Part shown: piece after piece, positions 41,752 through 51,614 of the stretch
Position numbering within the stretch: the stretch's first letter is position 1
How the letters are laid out: each line of letters opens with the position of its first letter
Source: Haloplanus litoreus
GTDB taxonomy: Archaea; Halobacteriota; Halobacteria; Halobacteriales; Haloferacaceae
NCBI RefSeq assembly: GCF_042677945.1
Contig: NZ_JBHUDN010000003.1
Reading direction: 5' to 3' (one strand)
DNA length: 64,000 nucleotides
Position numbers and translations under genes: made by a program
Notes under the pieces: model-generated
The model's database searches: none
What the model saw: the letters and a program-made list of their open reading frames with translations, nothing else
What the model was told of the DNA's origin: nothing

Positions 41752-43319
41752 CGACACGTCGGGAGGGCGGTATCCTCGCGGGTGCCCTGGTCGTGGCGAC
41801 AGGCGTCGGGATCGTAACTCAACCGGTCGCCGCCCTCTCGTCCGCGGCCGGCTACGCCCTCGGCGTCACGGCCTTCGCGGCCATCCTCTGGCTCACGGGC
41901 GCGATACCGCTCTCGCTGACTGCGCTCGCCATCCCCGTTCTCCTCGTCGTCTTCGGTGTCGTCCCCGACTTCGGTGCCGCGGTCACCGGTTTCGCCGACC
42001 CGGTCGTGTTCCTCCTCTTCGCCGGCTTCGCCCTCGCCGAGGCGCTCCAGTACCACGGCATCGACCGCCGGGTGGCCTACCACGTCCTCCTGTCCGTCGG
42101 CACCTCGCCCCGCCGACTCGTTCTCGCGGTGATGGTCGCCACCGCCGTCCTGTCGATGATCATCTCGAACACCGCGACGACGGCGATGATGGTTCCTATC
42201 GCCGTCGGCCTCGCGGGGGAGGTGACGGAAGTGCGGGCTGTCGACGCGGAGCCGGCGGCCGGAGACGACGACCGGCGTGGGGCCACCGCAGCGCCGAACT
42301 TCCAGCTTGCCATGCTACTCGGCGTCGCCTACGCCGCCAGCCTCGGTGGCGTCGGCACCCTCGTGGGGACGCCGCCCAACGCCATCGTCGTCGGTCAGTT
42401 ACAGGAGCTCACCGGGTACGGGATCACCTTCCTCGACTGGCTGGTCGTCGGCCTTCCGATGGTCGTCCTCACCCTCCCCGTCGCGTGGTGGCTCCTCACG
42501 TTCGTCGTCTATCCGCCGCAGGTCGACGACGTGAGCGCGGCCCGAGCGCGCGCCGACCGGGGCCTCCGCGAGTCGGGGGCGCTCGGGCCGCGGGCGCGGC
42601 GGACGCTCGTCATCTTCGGACTCACCGCCCTCGGATGGCTGGCCGGCGGCCTCGGCTTTCTCGTCCGGCCGTACCTCCCGCCGGCCGTCTACGTCACTCT
42701 CTTCGGCGGCGCTAGCCCCTCCGTCTTCGGGACGGCCGGCCACCAGGGAGCGCTCTACTACGTCACCGTCGGCCTCGTCGGCGTCGTCGCCCTCGTCGTC
42801 ACGGACGCCGTGGAGTGGGACAGCCTCCTCGACGTCGACTGGGGCACCCTGCTCCTCCTCGGCGGCGGCATCTCGCTGGCCGACGCCCTCGTCCGGACGG
42901 GCGCGACGGAGTGGCTGGCGACGGCGGTCCTCGGCGGCCTGGGGACGGTCCCGCTCGTCGCCCTGATTCTCGTGGTCGTCACGCTGGTCGTCGTCGTCGG
43001 TGAACTCGCGTCGAACACGGCGATGGCGGCCATCATCGCGCCGTTGCTCGTCGGCATCGGCCCGGCTTACGCGACGACGCTCGGTACCGAGCCGTCGACT
43101 GCGGCGGCCTTCCTCGCCATCGTCGGCGCCGTGGCGGCGAGTTACGGGTTCGCCCTGCCGGTGGCGACGCCGCCCAACGCAATCGCGTTCGGCGCTGGCT
43201 ACATGCGAAGAGAGGACATGCTCCGGGCAGGGCTCCCCCTCGACGCCGTCGTCATCCTCCTCGCGACGGGCGTACTCACCCTGGCGATTCGGTTCGTGTG
43301 GCCCGTGGTGCTCGGGTGA
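41748..43319 (+). CDS. SLC13/DASS-family anion (di-/tricarboxylate or sulfate) permease
   Basis: 523 residues, about 12 transmembrane helices. The paired Na+/substrate motifs are IISNTATTAMMVPIA and LASNTAMAAIIAPLL, with GTLVGTPPNAIVVG and VATPPNAIAFG hairpins. Transports dicarboxylates, citrate, sulfate or phosphate with Na+ in homologues; substrate cannot be fixed here. A GTG at 41748 is the start, with ggaggg eight bases ahead. Its initiation overlaps a 12-codon upstream ORF. Confidence 0.9.
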   Translation: MTTRREGGILAGALVVATGVGIVTQPVAALSSAAGYALGVTAFAAILWLTGAIPLSLTALAIPVLLVVFGVVPDFGAAVTGFADPVVFLLFAGFALAEALQYHGIDRRVAYHVLLSVGTSPRRLVLAVMVATAVLSMIISNTATTAMMVPIAVGLAGEVTEVRAVDAEPAAGDDDRRGATAAPNFQLAMLLGVAYAASLGGVGTLVGTPPNAIVVGQLQELTGYGITFLDWLVVGLPMVVLTLPVAWWLLTFVVYPPQVDDVSAARARADRGLRESGALGPRARRTLVIFGLTALGWLAGGLGFLVRPYLPPAVYVTLFGGASPSVFGTAGHQGALYYVTVGLVGVVALVVTDAVEWDSLLDVDWGTLLLLGGGISLADALVRTGATEWLATAVLGGLGTVPLVALILVVVTLVVVVGELASNTAMAAIIAPLLVGIGPAYATTLGTEPSTAAAFLAIVGAVAASYGFALPVATPPNAIAFGAGYMRREDMLRAGLPLDAVVILLATGVLTLAIRFVWPVVLG

Positions 43320-43446
43320 GCGACGACGGCCGCAGTCGGCGGGACGGCGGGTCGTCGAGGGGTGTCGGAGGCAAGACGACGCCTCTCGCTTCTTGCGCGG
43401 ACGCCGACGCGGCGGCGAATCCCGGCACCGGCGCGTCAGTAGAGCG

Positions 43447-44310
43447 TCAGTAGAACTCGCGGACCAGATCCATCGCGTCCTCGGGCGCGCCGTCTTGGAT
43501 CTCCGACATGTCCGTGTCGACGCCGTGGCTCCGCTCGTAGGGTACGGAGTCCTCGTTGCGGTAGAGGACACCCTGATACTCCTTTCCGGGGTCGAGGATG
43601 CGCGAGCGGGCGTCCTCGTAGCTCGTCGGATCGTGGTCCGTCTCGCCCAGGTCGACGATGTGGTCCCGGAAGTAGTCGTAGGTGTCCACGTCGTTGAACG
43701 TCACGCAGGGACTGAACACGTTGACGAAGCCGAAGCCGTCGTGTTCGACGGCCTGCTTGACGATTTCGGCGTGGCGCTGGGCGTCCGTCGAGAACGACTG
43801 TGCGATGAAGGTGCCGCTGGCGGCCAGCGCGAGGGCGAGCGGGTTCACCGGCGGTTGCTGTGGGCCTTCGGGCGTCGTCGACGTCTCGAAGTCCTCTCGG
43901 CTGGTCGGGGAAGCCTGTCCCTTGGTCAGCCCGTAGATACGATTGTCCATGACGACGTAGGTCATGTCGACGTTGCGGCGGACGGCGTGGATGAAGTGGC
44001 CCGCGCCGATGGAGTAGCCGTCGCCGTCGCCGCCCGCGACCATCACTTCGATGTCGGGGTTGGCGATTTTGGCGCCGGCGCCGACCGGAAGCGCGCGGCC
44101 GTGGACCCCGTGGATGGCGTAGGAGCGCATGTACGTCCCGATTTTGCCGGAACAACCGATCCCGGCGACGATGAACGTCTCGTCGGGACTGTTGCCCGTC
44201 TCGGCGAGGGCTTTCATCATGCCGTTCATCGTCCCGAAGTCGCCGCATCCGGGACACCAGGTCGGCTGTGCGTCGGATTTGAAGTCAGTGAATCGAACGT
44301 TGGAACTCAT
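43447..44310 (-). CDS. korB: 2-oxoacid:ferredoxin oxidoreductase subunit beta (KorB)
   Basis: 287 residues. WCPGCGDFG carries the first cluster Cys residues, VAGIGCSGKIGTYM and AGGDGDGYSIGAGH form the thiamine-diphosphate site (GDGD then NRIYGLTKGQ). This is the haloarchaeal 2-oxoacid ferredoxin oxidoreductase that replaces NAD-linked dehydrogenases; sequence pattern FTDFKSDAQPTWCPGCGD fits KorB (2-oxoglutarate) better than PorB. Coupled to korA by ATGA overlap. Confidence 0.92.
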   Translation of the reverse strand: MSSNVRFTDFKSDAQPTWCPGCGDFGTMNGMMKALAETGNSPDETFIVAGIGCSGKIGTYMRSYAIHGVHGRALPVGAGAKIANPDIEVMVAGGDGDGYSIGAGHFIHAVRRNVDMTYVVMDNRIYGLTKGQASPTSREDFETSTTPEGPQQPPVNPLALALAASGTFIAQSFSTDAQRHAEIVKQAVEHDGFGFVNVFSPCVTFNDVDTYDYFRDHIVDLGETDHDPTSYEDARSRILDPGKEYQGVLYRNEDSVPYERSHGVDTDMSEIQDGAPEDAMDLVREFY

Positions 44311-46079
44311 GCGGTTGCCTCCTCGGTTCCCTCGTCGGTCCGGAGAACCGCTGCGATCCGGTCGGCGAGTTCGTCCGCCTTGAAGCGAACGCCATCGTAC
44401 TTGTTGATACGGGTGACCCGCGTCAGCGTGTCGTGTTCGATCAGGTCCGCGAACTGGCCCGTCGCGTTACACTCGACGACGATGGTCTCCTCGGCCGCCT
44501 CGACGGCGTCGGTCAGGTCGGGACGGGGGAAGATGTACGGCACCGAGAGATAGCGGGCGTCGATACCGTCCTCGTCGAGGAAGGTCTTCGCCTCGATTAG
44601 CGCCCCCTCGTTCGACCCCCAGGAGACGACGAGCGTCTCGGCGTCCGGATTCCCGAACTCGCGCGGTTCGAAGGGTTCGCGTTCGCGCGCCGTCTCGACT
44701 TTCCGCGCTCGCTTGTCGACCTGCTGGACGCGCATGTCGGTGTCCTCGGTCCGGCGGCCGAGTTCGTCGTGTTCGAGGCCGGTGGACATGTGGACTCCCC
44801 CTTCGGTTCCGGGGAACGCGCGGGGGCTGATCCCGTCGTCGGTGAGGGCGTGGGGTTTGAACTGTCCGGATTCGTTCTGCCACTCGCCGACCGTCTCCTC
44901 GTCGACGACCTTGCCGCGGTCGATTTCGACCGCGTCCATATCGAACTCCTCGGGTGGGTAGGTCTGTTCGGTGACCGCGAGCGAGAGGTCGGCGGTGAGA
45001 TACACCGGCAACTGGTACTTCTCGGCGAGGTTGAACGCCTCGACGGTCTTGTGGAAACACTCGGCGATAGTCGTCGGCGCGAGGACGAACCGCGGCACTT
45101 CGCCGTGGCCGCCGTAGAGCATGGCGTTCAGGTCGCCCTGTTCCTGTTTGGTGGGCATCCCCGTCGACGGTCCCGAGCGCATCACGTTACAGATGACCAG
45201 CGGCGTCTCGCTGGTGGCGACCAGACCGAACGTCTCGGTCATGAGGTCGATGCCGGGTCCGGATGTAGCCGTCATCGATCGGGCGCCCGCGCGGGCGGCG
45301 CCGAGCGCCATGTTGATCGCCGAGAGTTCGTCCTCGGCCTGAACGACGTGGCCGCCGTACTGTTCGATCCGGCCCGTGAGGTACTCCATCACGTCGGTCG
45401 CCGGCGTGATGGGGTAGCCGGCGTAGAACCGACAGCCCCCGGCGATCGCACCCATGCCGATGGCCTCGTCGCCGTTCAGGAGGACGTAGTTCTCGTCGGT
45501 ACACTCCAGGTCGAAGCCGAACTCCTCGTCGTAGTTCTCGCGGACGAACTCCTGCCCGTTCCGGGCGGCGGTCATGTTGTTCTCGATGATCGCCTGGCCC
45601 TTGTCACCGAAGCGTTTCTCGAGTGCGCTGTCCAGGTTCTCGATGGGGAACTTGCTCACCGCACACGCAGCCCCGAGGGCGACGACGTTGCGCATGATGG
45701 CGCCACCGGCGTCCTCGGCGAGGCTCTTCAGCGGCACGTCGAGACCGATCATCTCGTCGGGGATTTCGACGTCCTGCATCGTCGTCCGGTCCCCGTCGTA
45801 GATGATGACGCTCCCCTCGTGGAGTTCGTCGAGGTTCTCGTCGATGGTCCGCTGGGTGAGTGCGATGAGTACGTCCAGACGGTCGACGACGCTCTGAACC
45901 TGGTCTACCGACGTGCGGACCTTGTACGCCGTGTACCCGCCGCGAATACGCGACGCGAAGTCCTTGGAGGTGAACACGTGCCGACCGGCCCTCGAGAGCG
46001 CCTGGGCGAAGATTTTCCCGGTGGAGTCGATGCCGTCGCCGGCTTCGCCACCGATCGCCCAGTTGAAGTCCGCAGGCAT
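44307..46079 (-). CDS. korA: 2-oxoacid:ferredoxin oxidoreductase subunit alpha (fused gamma-alpha, KorA)
   Basis: 590 residues. N-terminal gamma domain (1-180: FNWAIGGEAGDGIDSTGKIFAQAL, RIRGGYTAYKVR) fused to the alpha/pyrimidine-binding domain (about 195-590: AIAGGCRFYAGYPITPATDVMEYL, SGPGIDLMTETFGL). Decarboxylates a 2-oxoacid, probably 2-oxoglutarate, to acyl-CoA with reduction of ferredoxin. GGCTTTTGAG about 30 bases before the ATG is the promoter. Divergent from acs. Confidence 0.93.
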   Translation of the reverse strand: MPADFNWAIGGEAGDGIDSTGKIFAQALSRAGRHVFTSKDFASRIRGGYTAYKVRTSVDQVQSVVDRLDVLIALTQRTIDENLDELHEGSVIIYDGDRTTMQDVEIPDEMIGLDVPLKSLAEDAGGAIMRNVVALGAACAVSKFPIENLDSALEKRFGDKGQAIIENNMTAARNGQEFVRENYDEEFGFDLECTDENYVLLNGDEAIGMGAIAGGCRFYAGYPITPATDVMEYLTGRIEQYGGHVVQAEDELSAINMALGAARAGARSMTATSGPGIDLMTETFGLVATSETPLVICNVMRSGPSTGMPTKQEQGDLNAMLYGGHGEVPRFVLAPTTIAECFHKTVEAFNLAEKYQLPVYLTADLSLAVTEQTYPPEEFDMDAVEIDRGKVVDEETVGEWQNESGQFKPHALTDDGISPRAFPGTEGGVHMSTGLEHDELGRRTEDTDMRVQQVDKRARKVETAREREPFEPREFGNPDAETLVVSWGSNEGALIEAKTFLDEDGIDARYLSVPYIFPRPDLTDAVEAAEETIVVECNATGQFADLIEHDTLTRVTRINKYDGVRFKADELADRIAAVLRTDEGTEEATA

Positions 46080-46284
46080 ACTGTGGTGGACCTATCCGCC
46101 GGATCGCTCAAAAGCCTTCTGAATGGTTCGGGTTCCCGCAAAAACGGACGCGACACCGACACACGAACGCTGGACTCGTCGGCGACGGCGGCCGCCGTCT
46201 GGAGGGGAACGAGGGCATCCCGACGAGAGTCGGAACGCGATGGCGTAAGTTTATCACGAATGATTGGAAAGTCTACCGTGACAT

Positions 46285-48276
<1,992 letters not shown>

Positions 48277-48279
<3 letters not shown>

Positions 48280-48319
48280 GACGGCTCGTCGTAACGGGGC
48301 CCCGTCCGTCGCCGCTCAC
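48277..48319 (+). repeat. Stop-proximal dispersed repeat, copy f
   Basis: After the acs stop comes TGAGACGGCTCGTCGTAACG, then CCCCGTCCGTCGCCGCTCAC, matching the consensus at about 26 of 37 positions. It reaches three bases into the convergent 40-residue ORF. Confidence 0.5.
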
Positions 48320-48438
48320 GCGGGCCGTTTTTTTCGGTACTCCCGCCACACCGTCAGCAGTTCGTACAGGAAGACGACGACGACTAGCGCGAGTGATCCC
48401 CAGACCAAGGCCGCGAACCCGAGCGCCGAGAGGGTCAT
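48316..48438 (-). CDS. 40-residue single-helix protein coupled to the SSS symporter
   Basis: MTLSALGFAALVWGSLALVV is the start of one transmembrane helix (about 5-28) followed by a basic tail WREYRKKRPA. Its ATG overlaps the symporter stop (ATGA, 48435-48438), so the two are made together. Small membrane partners are known for SSS transporters (for example the DUF4212 and YhdT types, encoded upstream), but this one is half that size and downstream. The topology would be N-out/C-in by the positive-inside rule. Confidence 0.65.
   Translation of the reverse strand: MTLSALGFAALVWGSLALVVVVFLYELLTVWREYRKKRPA
48320..48333 (+). terminator. Probable terminator of acs
   Basis: GGGCCG followed by seven T bases (48327-48334 region) lies directly after repeat copy f, so the repeat plus T-run could terminate acs. 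The same bases encode the Lys codons at the end of the convergent 40-residue protein. Confidence 0.45.
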
Positions 48439-49931
48439 GGGCGCTCACCCCCGTCGGTCGCCGCCTCGTCGTCGAGTCGCCGGATCTCCCTGTCGAGGGT
48501 ATCGAGGTCGTATCGCTCCCCCGCGAGGCGGGCGGTCAGGACGATCAGTACCGTCGAAACGGCCGCCGCGCCGACGAAGGAGCGGAAGTACGTCGCCGTC
48601 GGGAGCGCCGAGAGCGGCAGGAGGCCACGGGCGGGCGGGAAGAAGGTCACCCCGAGGAGGAGACCGGCGGCGCTCGCGGTGACGGCGCCGACCGACGTGG
48701 CTCGCGTCGAGTAGAGCCCGTAGAGCAGGGGGACGAACGTCGCCGCGGCGAGCAGGTCCGCCAGGAGAAAGAGCGTGAGGACGGAGTAGCCCTGTGCGCC
48801 GACGACCGTCGCGGCGGCGGCGACGACGACGGTCACGCCGCGAGCCGTCGCGGTGAGTCGGTCGCCGGAGACGTCGAGGAGTCGCGGCAGGTCGGCGGTG
48901 ACGACGCTCGCGATGGCGTTGAAGAGCGTGTCGGCGCTGGAGACCACGAGCAAAACGGCGAGGATGGCGACGGCGATGACGGCGGCGTCGGGGAGCACGT
49001 CGGTCACGACGAGGAAGAAGGAGACGCTCGCGTCGGCGGGCGCCTCGACGAGGCCGAGACCGACGGCGATGGGGCCGAACACACCGGCGAGAAAGACCAT
49101 GGGCACGACGGCGATGGCGGCGACGAGGAAGGAGCGCCGGAGGGTCCGGTCGTCGCTGGCGGCGTAGACGCGTTGCCACCACGCCTGGTTCAGCATCTCG
49201 GCGCCGACGATGGCGACGATGACGTAGGCGCCGAACTCGATGCCGGTGGCCGATCCGACGGTCAGCAGTTCGGGCGACGAGTCGACGATGGCCGCGTGAG
49301 CGGCGTCGGTCCCACCGAGTGCCAGAATCGTGACGACGACGCTCACGATCAGGAGGGGCAGGATGAGCACCGTCTGGACGGTGTCGGTGACGATGCTCGC
49401 GCGCAGGCCACCGTACCCCGTGTAGGCGAGGACGGTGACGCCGACGACGGTCGCCGTCTGCCAGCCGGGCACGCCCGCGATCAGGGAGAGCGCGCTCGCG
49501 ATGCCGGTGAACTCGGCGGCGAGGAAGACGAACATGTAGGCGACGCTCACGACGAGGACGTAGGCGTACATCGCCGACCCGTAGCGGGCGTAGGCGTACT
49601 CGGTGAGACTGTGGCCCCGGGGGAGCAGGTGGCGGATACGGGGACCGAGGAAGGCGAAGGCGGCGAGGGCGAGCGCCGATCCGGCGGCGTAGCCGGCGAC
49701 GGCGGTGAGCCCCCCGAAGGCCGCCCCCGCTTCGGCGGGACTGAACAGAATCCACGCTCCCATGCTCGACGCGACGATGGTCGCCGTCAACGTTCCCCCG
49801 CCGGTCGAGTTACGGGCAGTGAGGTAGTCCTCGACCGTCTCGACCCGGCCGCGGGCGTACCACGCCCCGAAGGCCGCGAAGGCGAGCAGTACGACCGTCG
49901 ACAGGCCGAGGAGTGTCGTCCGGGTTACCAC
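48435..49931 (-). CDS. Sodium:solute symporter (SSS family)
   Basis: 498 residues, about 13 transmembrane helices (LeuT fold). Recognisable segments: GAAFGGLTAVAGYAAGSALALAA, SLTEYAYARYGSAMYAY, GYGGLRASIVTDTVQTVLILPLL, and VVSSADTLFNAIASVVTADLPR (Na2-site Ser residues). Near acs, so a monocarboxylate such as acetate is a plausible substrate, but this is inference. A GTG start at 49931 lies at the end of a 12-codon upstream ORF with GGGAGG inside it. Confidence 0.9.
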   Translation of the reverse strand: MVTRTTLLGLSTVVLLAFAAFGAWYARGRVETVEDYLTARNSTGGGTLTATIVASSMGAWILFSPAEAGAAFGGLTAVAGYAAGSALALAAFAFLGPRIRHLLPRGHSLTEYAYARYGSAMYAYVLVVSVAYMFVFLAAEFTGIASALSLIAGVPGWQTATVVGVTVLAYTGYGGLRASIVTDTVQTVLILPLLIVSVVVTILALGGTDAAHAAIVDSSPELLTVGSATGIEFGAYVIVAIVGAEMLNQAWWQRVYAASDDRTLRRSFLVAAIAVVPMVFLAGVFGPIAVGLGLVEAPADASVSFFLVVTDVLPDAAVIAVAILAVLLVVSSADTLFNAIASVVTADLPRLLDVSGDRLTATARGVTVVVAAAATVVGAQGYSVLTLFLLADLLAAATFVPLLYGLYSTRATSVGAVTASAAGLLLGVTFFPPARGLLPLSALPTATYFRSFVGAAAVSTVLIVLTARLAGERYDLDTLDREIRRLDDEAATDGGERP

Positions 49932-49963
49932 GGCGTCGCGCCTCCCGCTGCGGTTCGTGTCAT
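49925..49963 (-). CDS. Leaderless mini-ORF before the SSS symporter (12 aa)
   Basis: MTRTAAGGATPW. Its ATG is about 29 bases from the centre of the box AAGTATTATT (49988-49996), i.e. at the leaderless position. It ends at a TAA four bases into the symporter, whose GTG lies inside its last two sense codons. GGGAGG in its Gly-Gly codons is 12-17 bases before that GTG. Confidence 0.4.
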   Translation of the reverse strand: MTRTAAGGATPW

Positions 49964-49986
49964 ACGCCCCGCTCCGTCGCGGACGG

Positions 49987-49997
49987 AATAATACTTT
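49987..49997 (-). promoter_or_regulatory. Putative promoter of the SSS symporter transcript
   Basis: AAGTATTATTCC on the minus strand is the only strong TATA-like box in the gap. It predicts a start at about 49964, one base from the mini-ORF ATG. Confidence 0.5.
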
Positions 49998-50018
49998 GTG
50001 ATATAACCAAGTAATCGC

Positions 50019-50774
50019 CTACAGGTAGCTGGCGTCCCACCGGGTGGGCTTGCGGCGATTCTCGCAGTCGTTACAGACGACACGACCCATCGTGTCCATC
50101 GAGACGGCGAAGCTGTCGCAGTTGCCACAGAGGTAGCCGTAGCGTTCCGTCCGGTCCCGGTCGAGGTACACCGAGTAGAACGGCCCGTCGGCGCCGCGGA
50201 CGCTCTCGTCGAGGGCGACGTACACCTGACGGCCGTCGGGAAGCGTCGCCGCCTCGGTGAGCACCTGGCGGCCGCCCGTCTCGGGGAACTTCGAGTAGAG
50301 CATCTCGACGAAGGGTTCGCCGCCGATTTCGACGGTTCGCTCGCCGATGCGTTCGAAGTCCTCGTTCTCGTAGAAGTCGGTGCCGGCCTCGTTGGCCGCC
50401 AGCACCCGCCCCTCGATGCGAGAGACCCCGTGCTCGAGGAGGCGGCGTTCGAGCGCCTCCAACAGTTGGTCGCCGAGCCCGATACCTCGGCTGTCGGGTT
50501 CGACGTGGAGCCAGTCGATTTCGCCGACCGTCTCGCGACGTTCGACGACGTAGCTCTGAGCGAACCCGAGGAGGCGGTCCTCGTCTTGGGCGACGAGGAA
50601 CTCGGTGTCCGGATCGTTCAGGTCGTCGGTCAGCGTCTCCTCGTCGTACCACCGCTCGACGGCCTGTGCGATGATGTCGTCTTCCAGTGCGTGCCCGTAC
50701 GACGCGGCGAGGGAGTGGTGAGCGACCGTCCGGATGCCCTCGATGTCCTCCGCTCGTGCCTCACGAATGTCCAT
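50019..50774 (-). CDS. GNAT acetyltransferase fused to a C-terminal zinc ribbon
   Basis: 251 residues. GNAT domain (1-155: VDWLHVEPDSRGIGLGDQLL-type acetyl-CoA loop, here WLHVEPDSRGIGLGDQLLEA; NEAGTDFYENEDFE motif B). C-terminal about 90 residues carry a beta part and a zinc ribbon CGNC...CNDC ending KPTRWDASYL, a haloarchaeal DUF5816-like module. Substrate of acetylation unknown; the ribbon may bind nucleic acid or a partner. CACTTTAAGG about 27 bases before ATG 50774 is the promoter. Confidence 0.85.
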   Translation of the reverse strand: MDIREARAEDIEGIRTVAHHSLAASYGHALEDDIIAQAVERWYDEETLTDDLNDPDTEFLVAQDEDRLLGFAQSYVVERRETVGEIDWLHVEPDSRGIGLGDQLLEALERRLLEHGVSRIEGRVLAANEAGTDFYENEDFERIGERTVEIGGEPFVEMLYSKFPETGGRQVLTEAATLPDGRQVYVALDESVRGADGPFYSVYLDRDRTERYGYLCGNCDSFAVSMDTMGRVVCNDCENRRKPTRWDASYL

Positions 50775-50867
50775 GCTGAAGATGTGTGCGGGGGTGCTCC
50801 TTAAAGTGTCGCGGTGGTCGTGAGCACGGGGGAACGAACCAAGAGGTTGCCGCCCGTCTGGGCGCGT

Positions 50868-51536
50868 ATGGCCGGCATCTGTTTCGACATGTACGGGACG
50901 TTGTGTGACACGAGTAGCGTGCGGACCCGCCTCGGCGAGGAGCTCGGGGTCGCCGAGCGGCTGGTGGCGGCGGTCGACGAGACGTGGCGGCGAAAACAGC
51001 TCCAGTACTCCTACCAGAGCGCCCAGATGGACGAGTACGAGCCGTTCTGGTCGATCACCGAACACGCCCTCGACTACGCGCTCGCACAGTTCGACCTCGA
51101 CCCGGACCCGGAAACCCGGGAGCGGATCGCGGAGGCCTACGATCATCTGGAGTCGTTCCCCGGCGCCGCCGAGACGCTCGACCGACTGTCCGCGGACGGT
51201 CACGAGGTCGTGGTCCTCTCGAACGGGAACCCCGAGATGCTCGAACGGTTGGCGGAAAACGCCGGGCTACGTGCACATCTCGACGGCATCGTGAGCGCCC
51301 ACGCGGTTCGGACGTTCAAACCCGATCCGGCGGTGTACAAACACGCCGCCGAGACGCTCGACCGCCTGCTCGACGACTGTCGGCTCGTCTCCGCCAACGC
51401 GTGGGATATCGCCGGCGCGGGCAACGTGGGGATGGCGACGACGTGGGTGAACCGAACGCGCGACCCGCCGGAGAGCATCGGCGCCCGTCCGGACAGCCAG
51501 GTGTCGACGCTTCCCGCCGTCGCCGACGACCGTTAG
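50868..51536 (+). CDS. Haloacid dehalogenase type II (HAD hydrolase)
   Basis: 222 residues. ICFDMYGTLCDTSSV has the nucleophile Asp, with Met-Tyr at the variable positions as in L-2-haloacid dehalogenases; LSNGNPEML is motif II; FKPDPAVYKHA motif III; VSANAWDIAGAGNVGMATTWVNR is the dehalogenase-type SANxWD motif. It hydrolyses (S)-2-haloacids in its family; a phosphatase role is possible. The upstream frame continues 18 residues to GTG 50814, but ATG 50868 begins the motif properly. Confidence 0.9.
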   Translation: MAGICFDMYGTLCDTSSVRTRLGEELGVAERLVAAVDETWRRKQLQYSYQSAQMDEYEPFWSITEHALDYALAQFDLDPDPETRERIAEAYDHLESFPGAAETLDRLSADGHEVVVLSNGNPEMLERLAENAGLRAHLDGIVSAHAVRTFKPDPAVYKHAAETLDRLLDDCRLVSANAWDIAGAGNVGMATTWVNRTRDPPESIGARPDSQVSTLPAVADDR

Positions 51537-51614
51537 CCCCCATCGACGTAACTCGATTCGACGTTCGTCTTAGGAACAGTAACTATTATTAAGGTCCTCT
51601 CCGCCGGATTGTGT

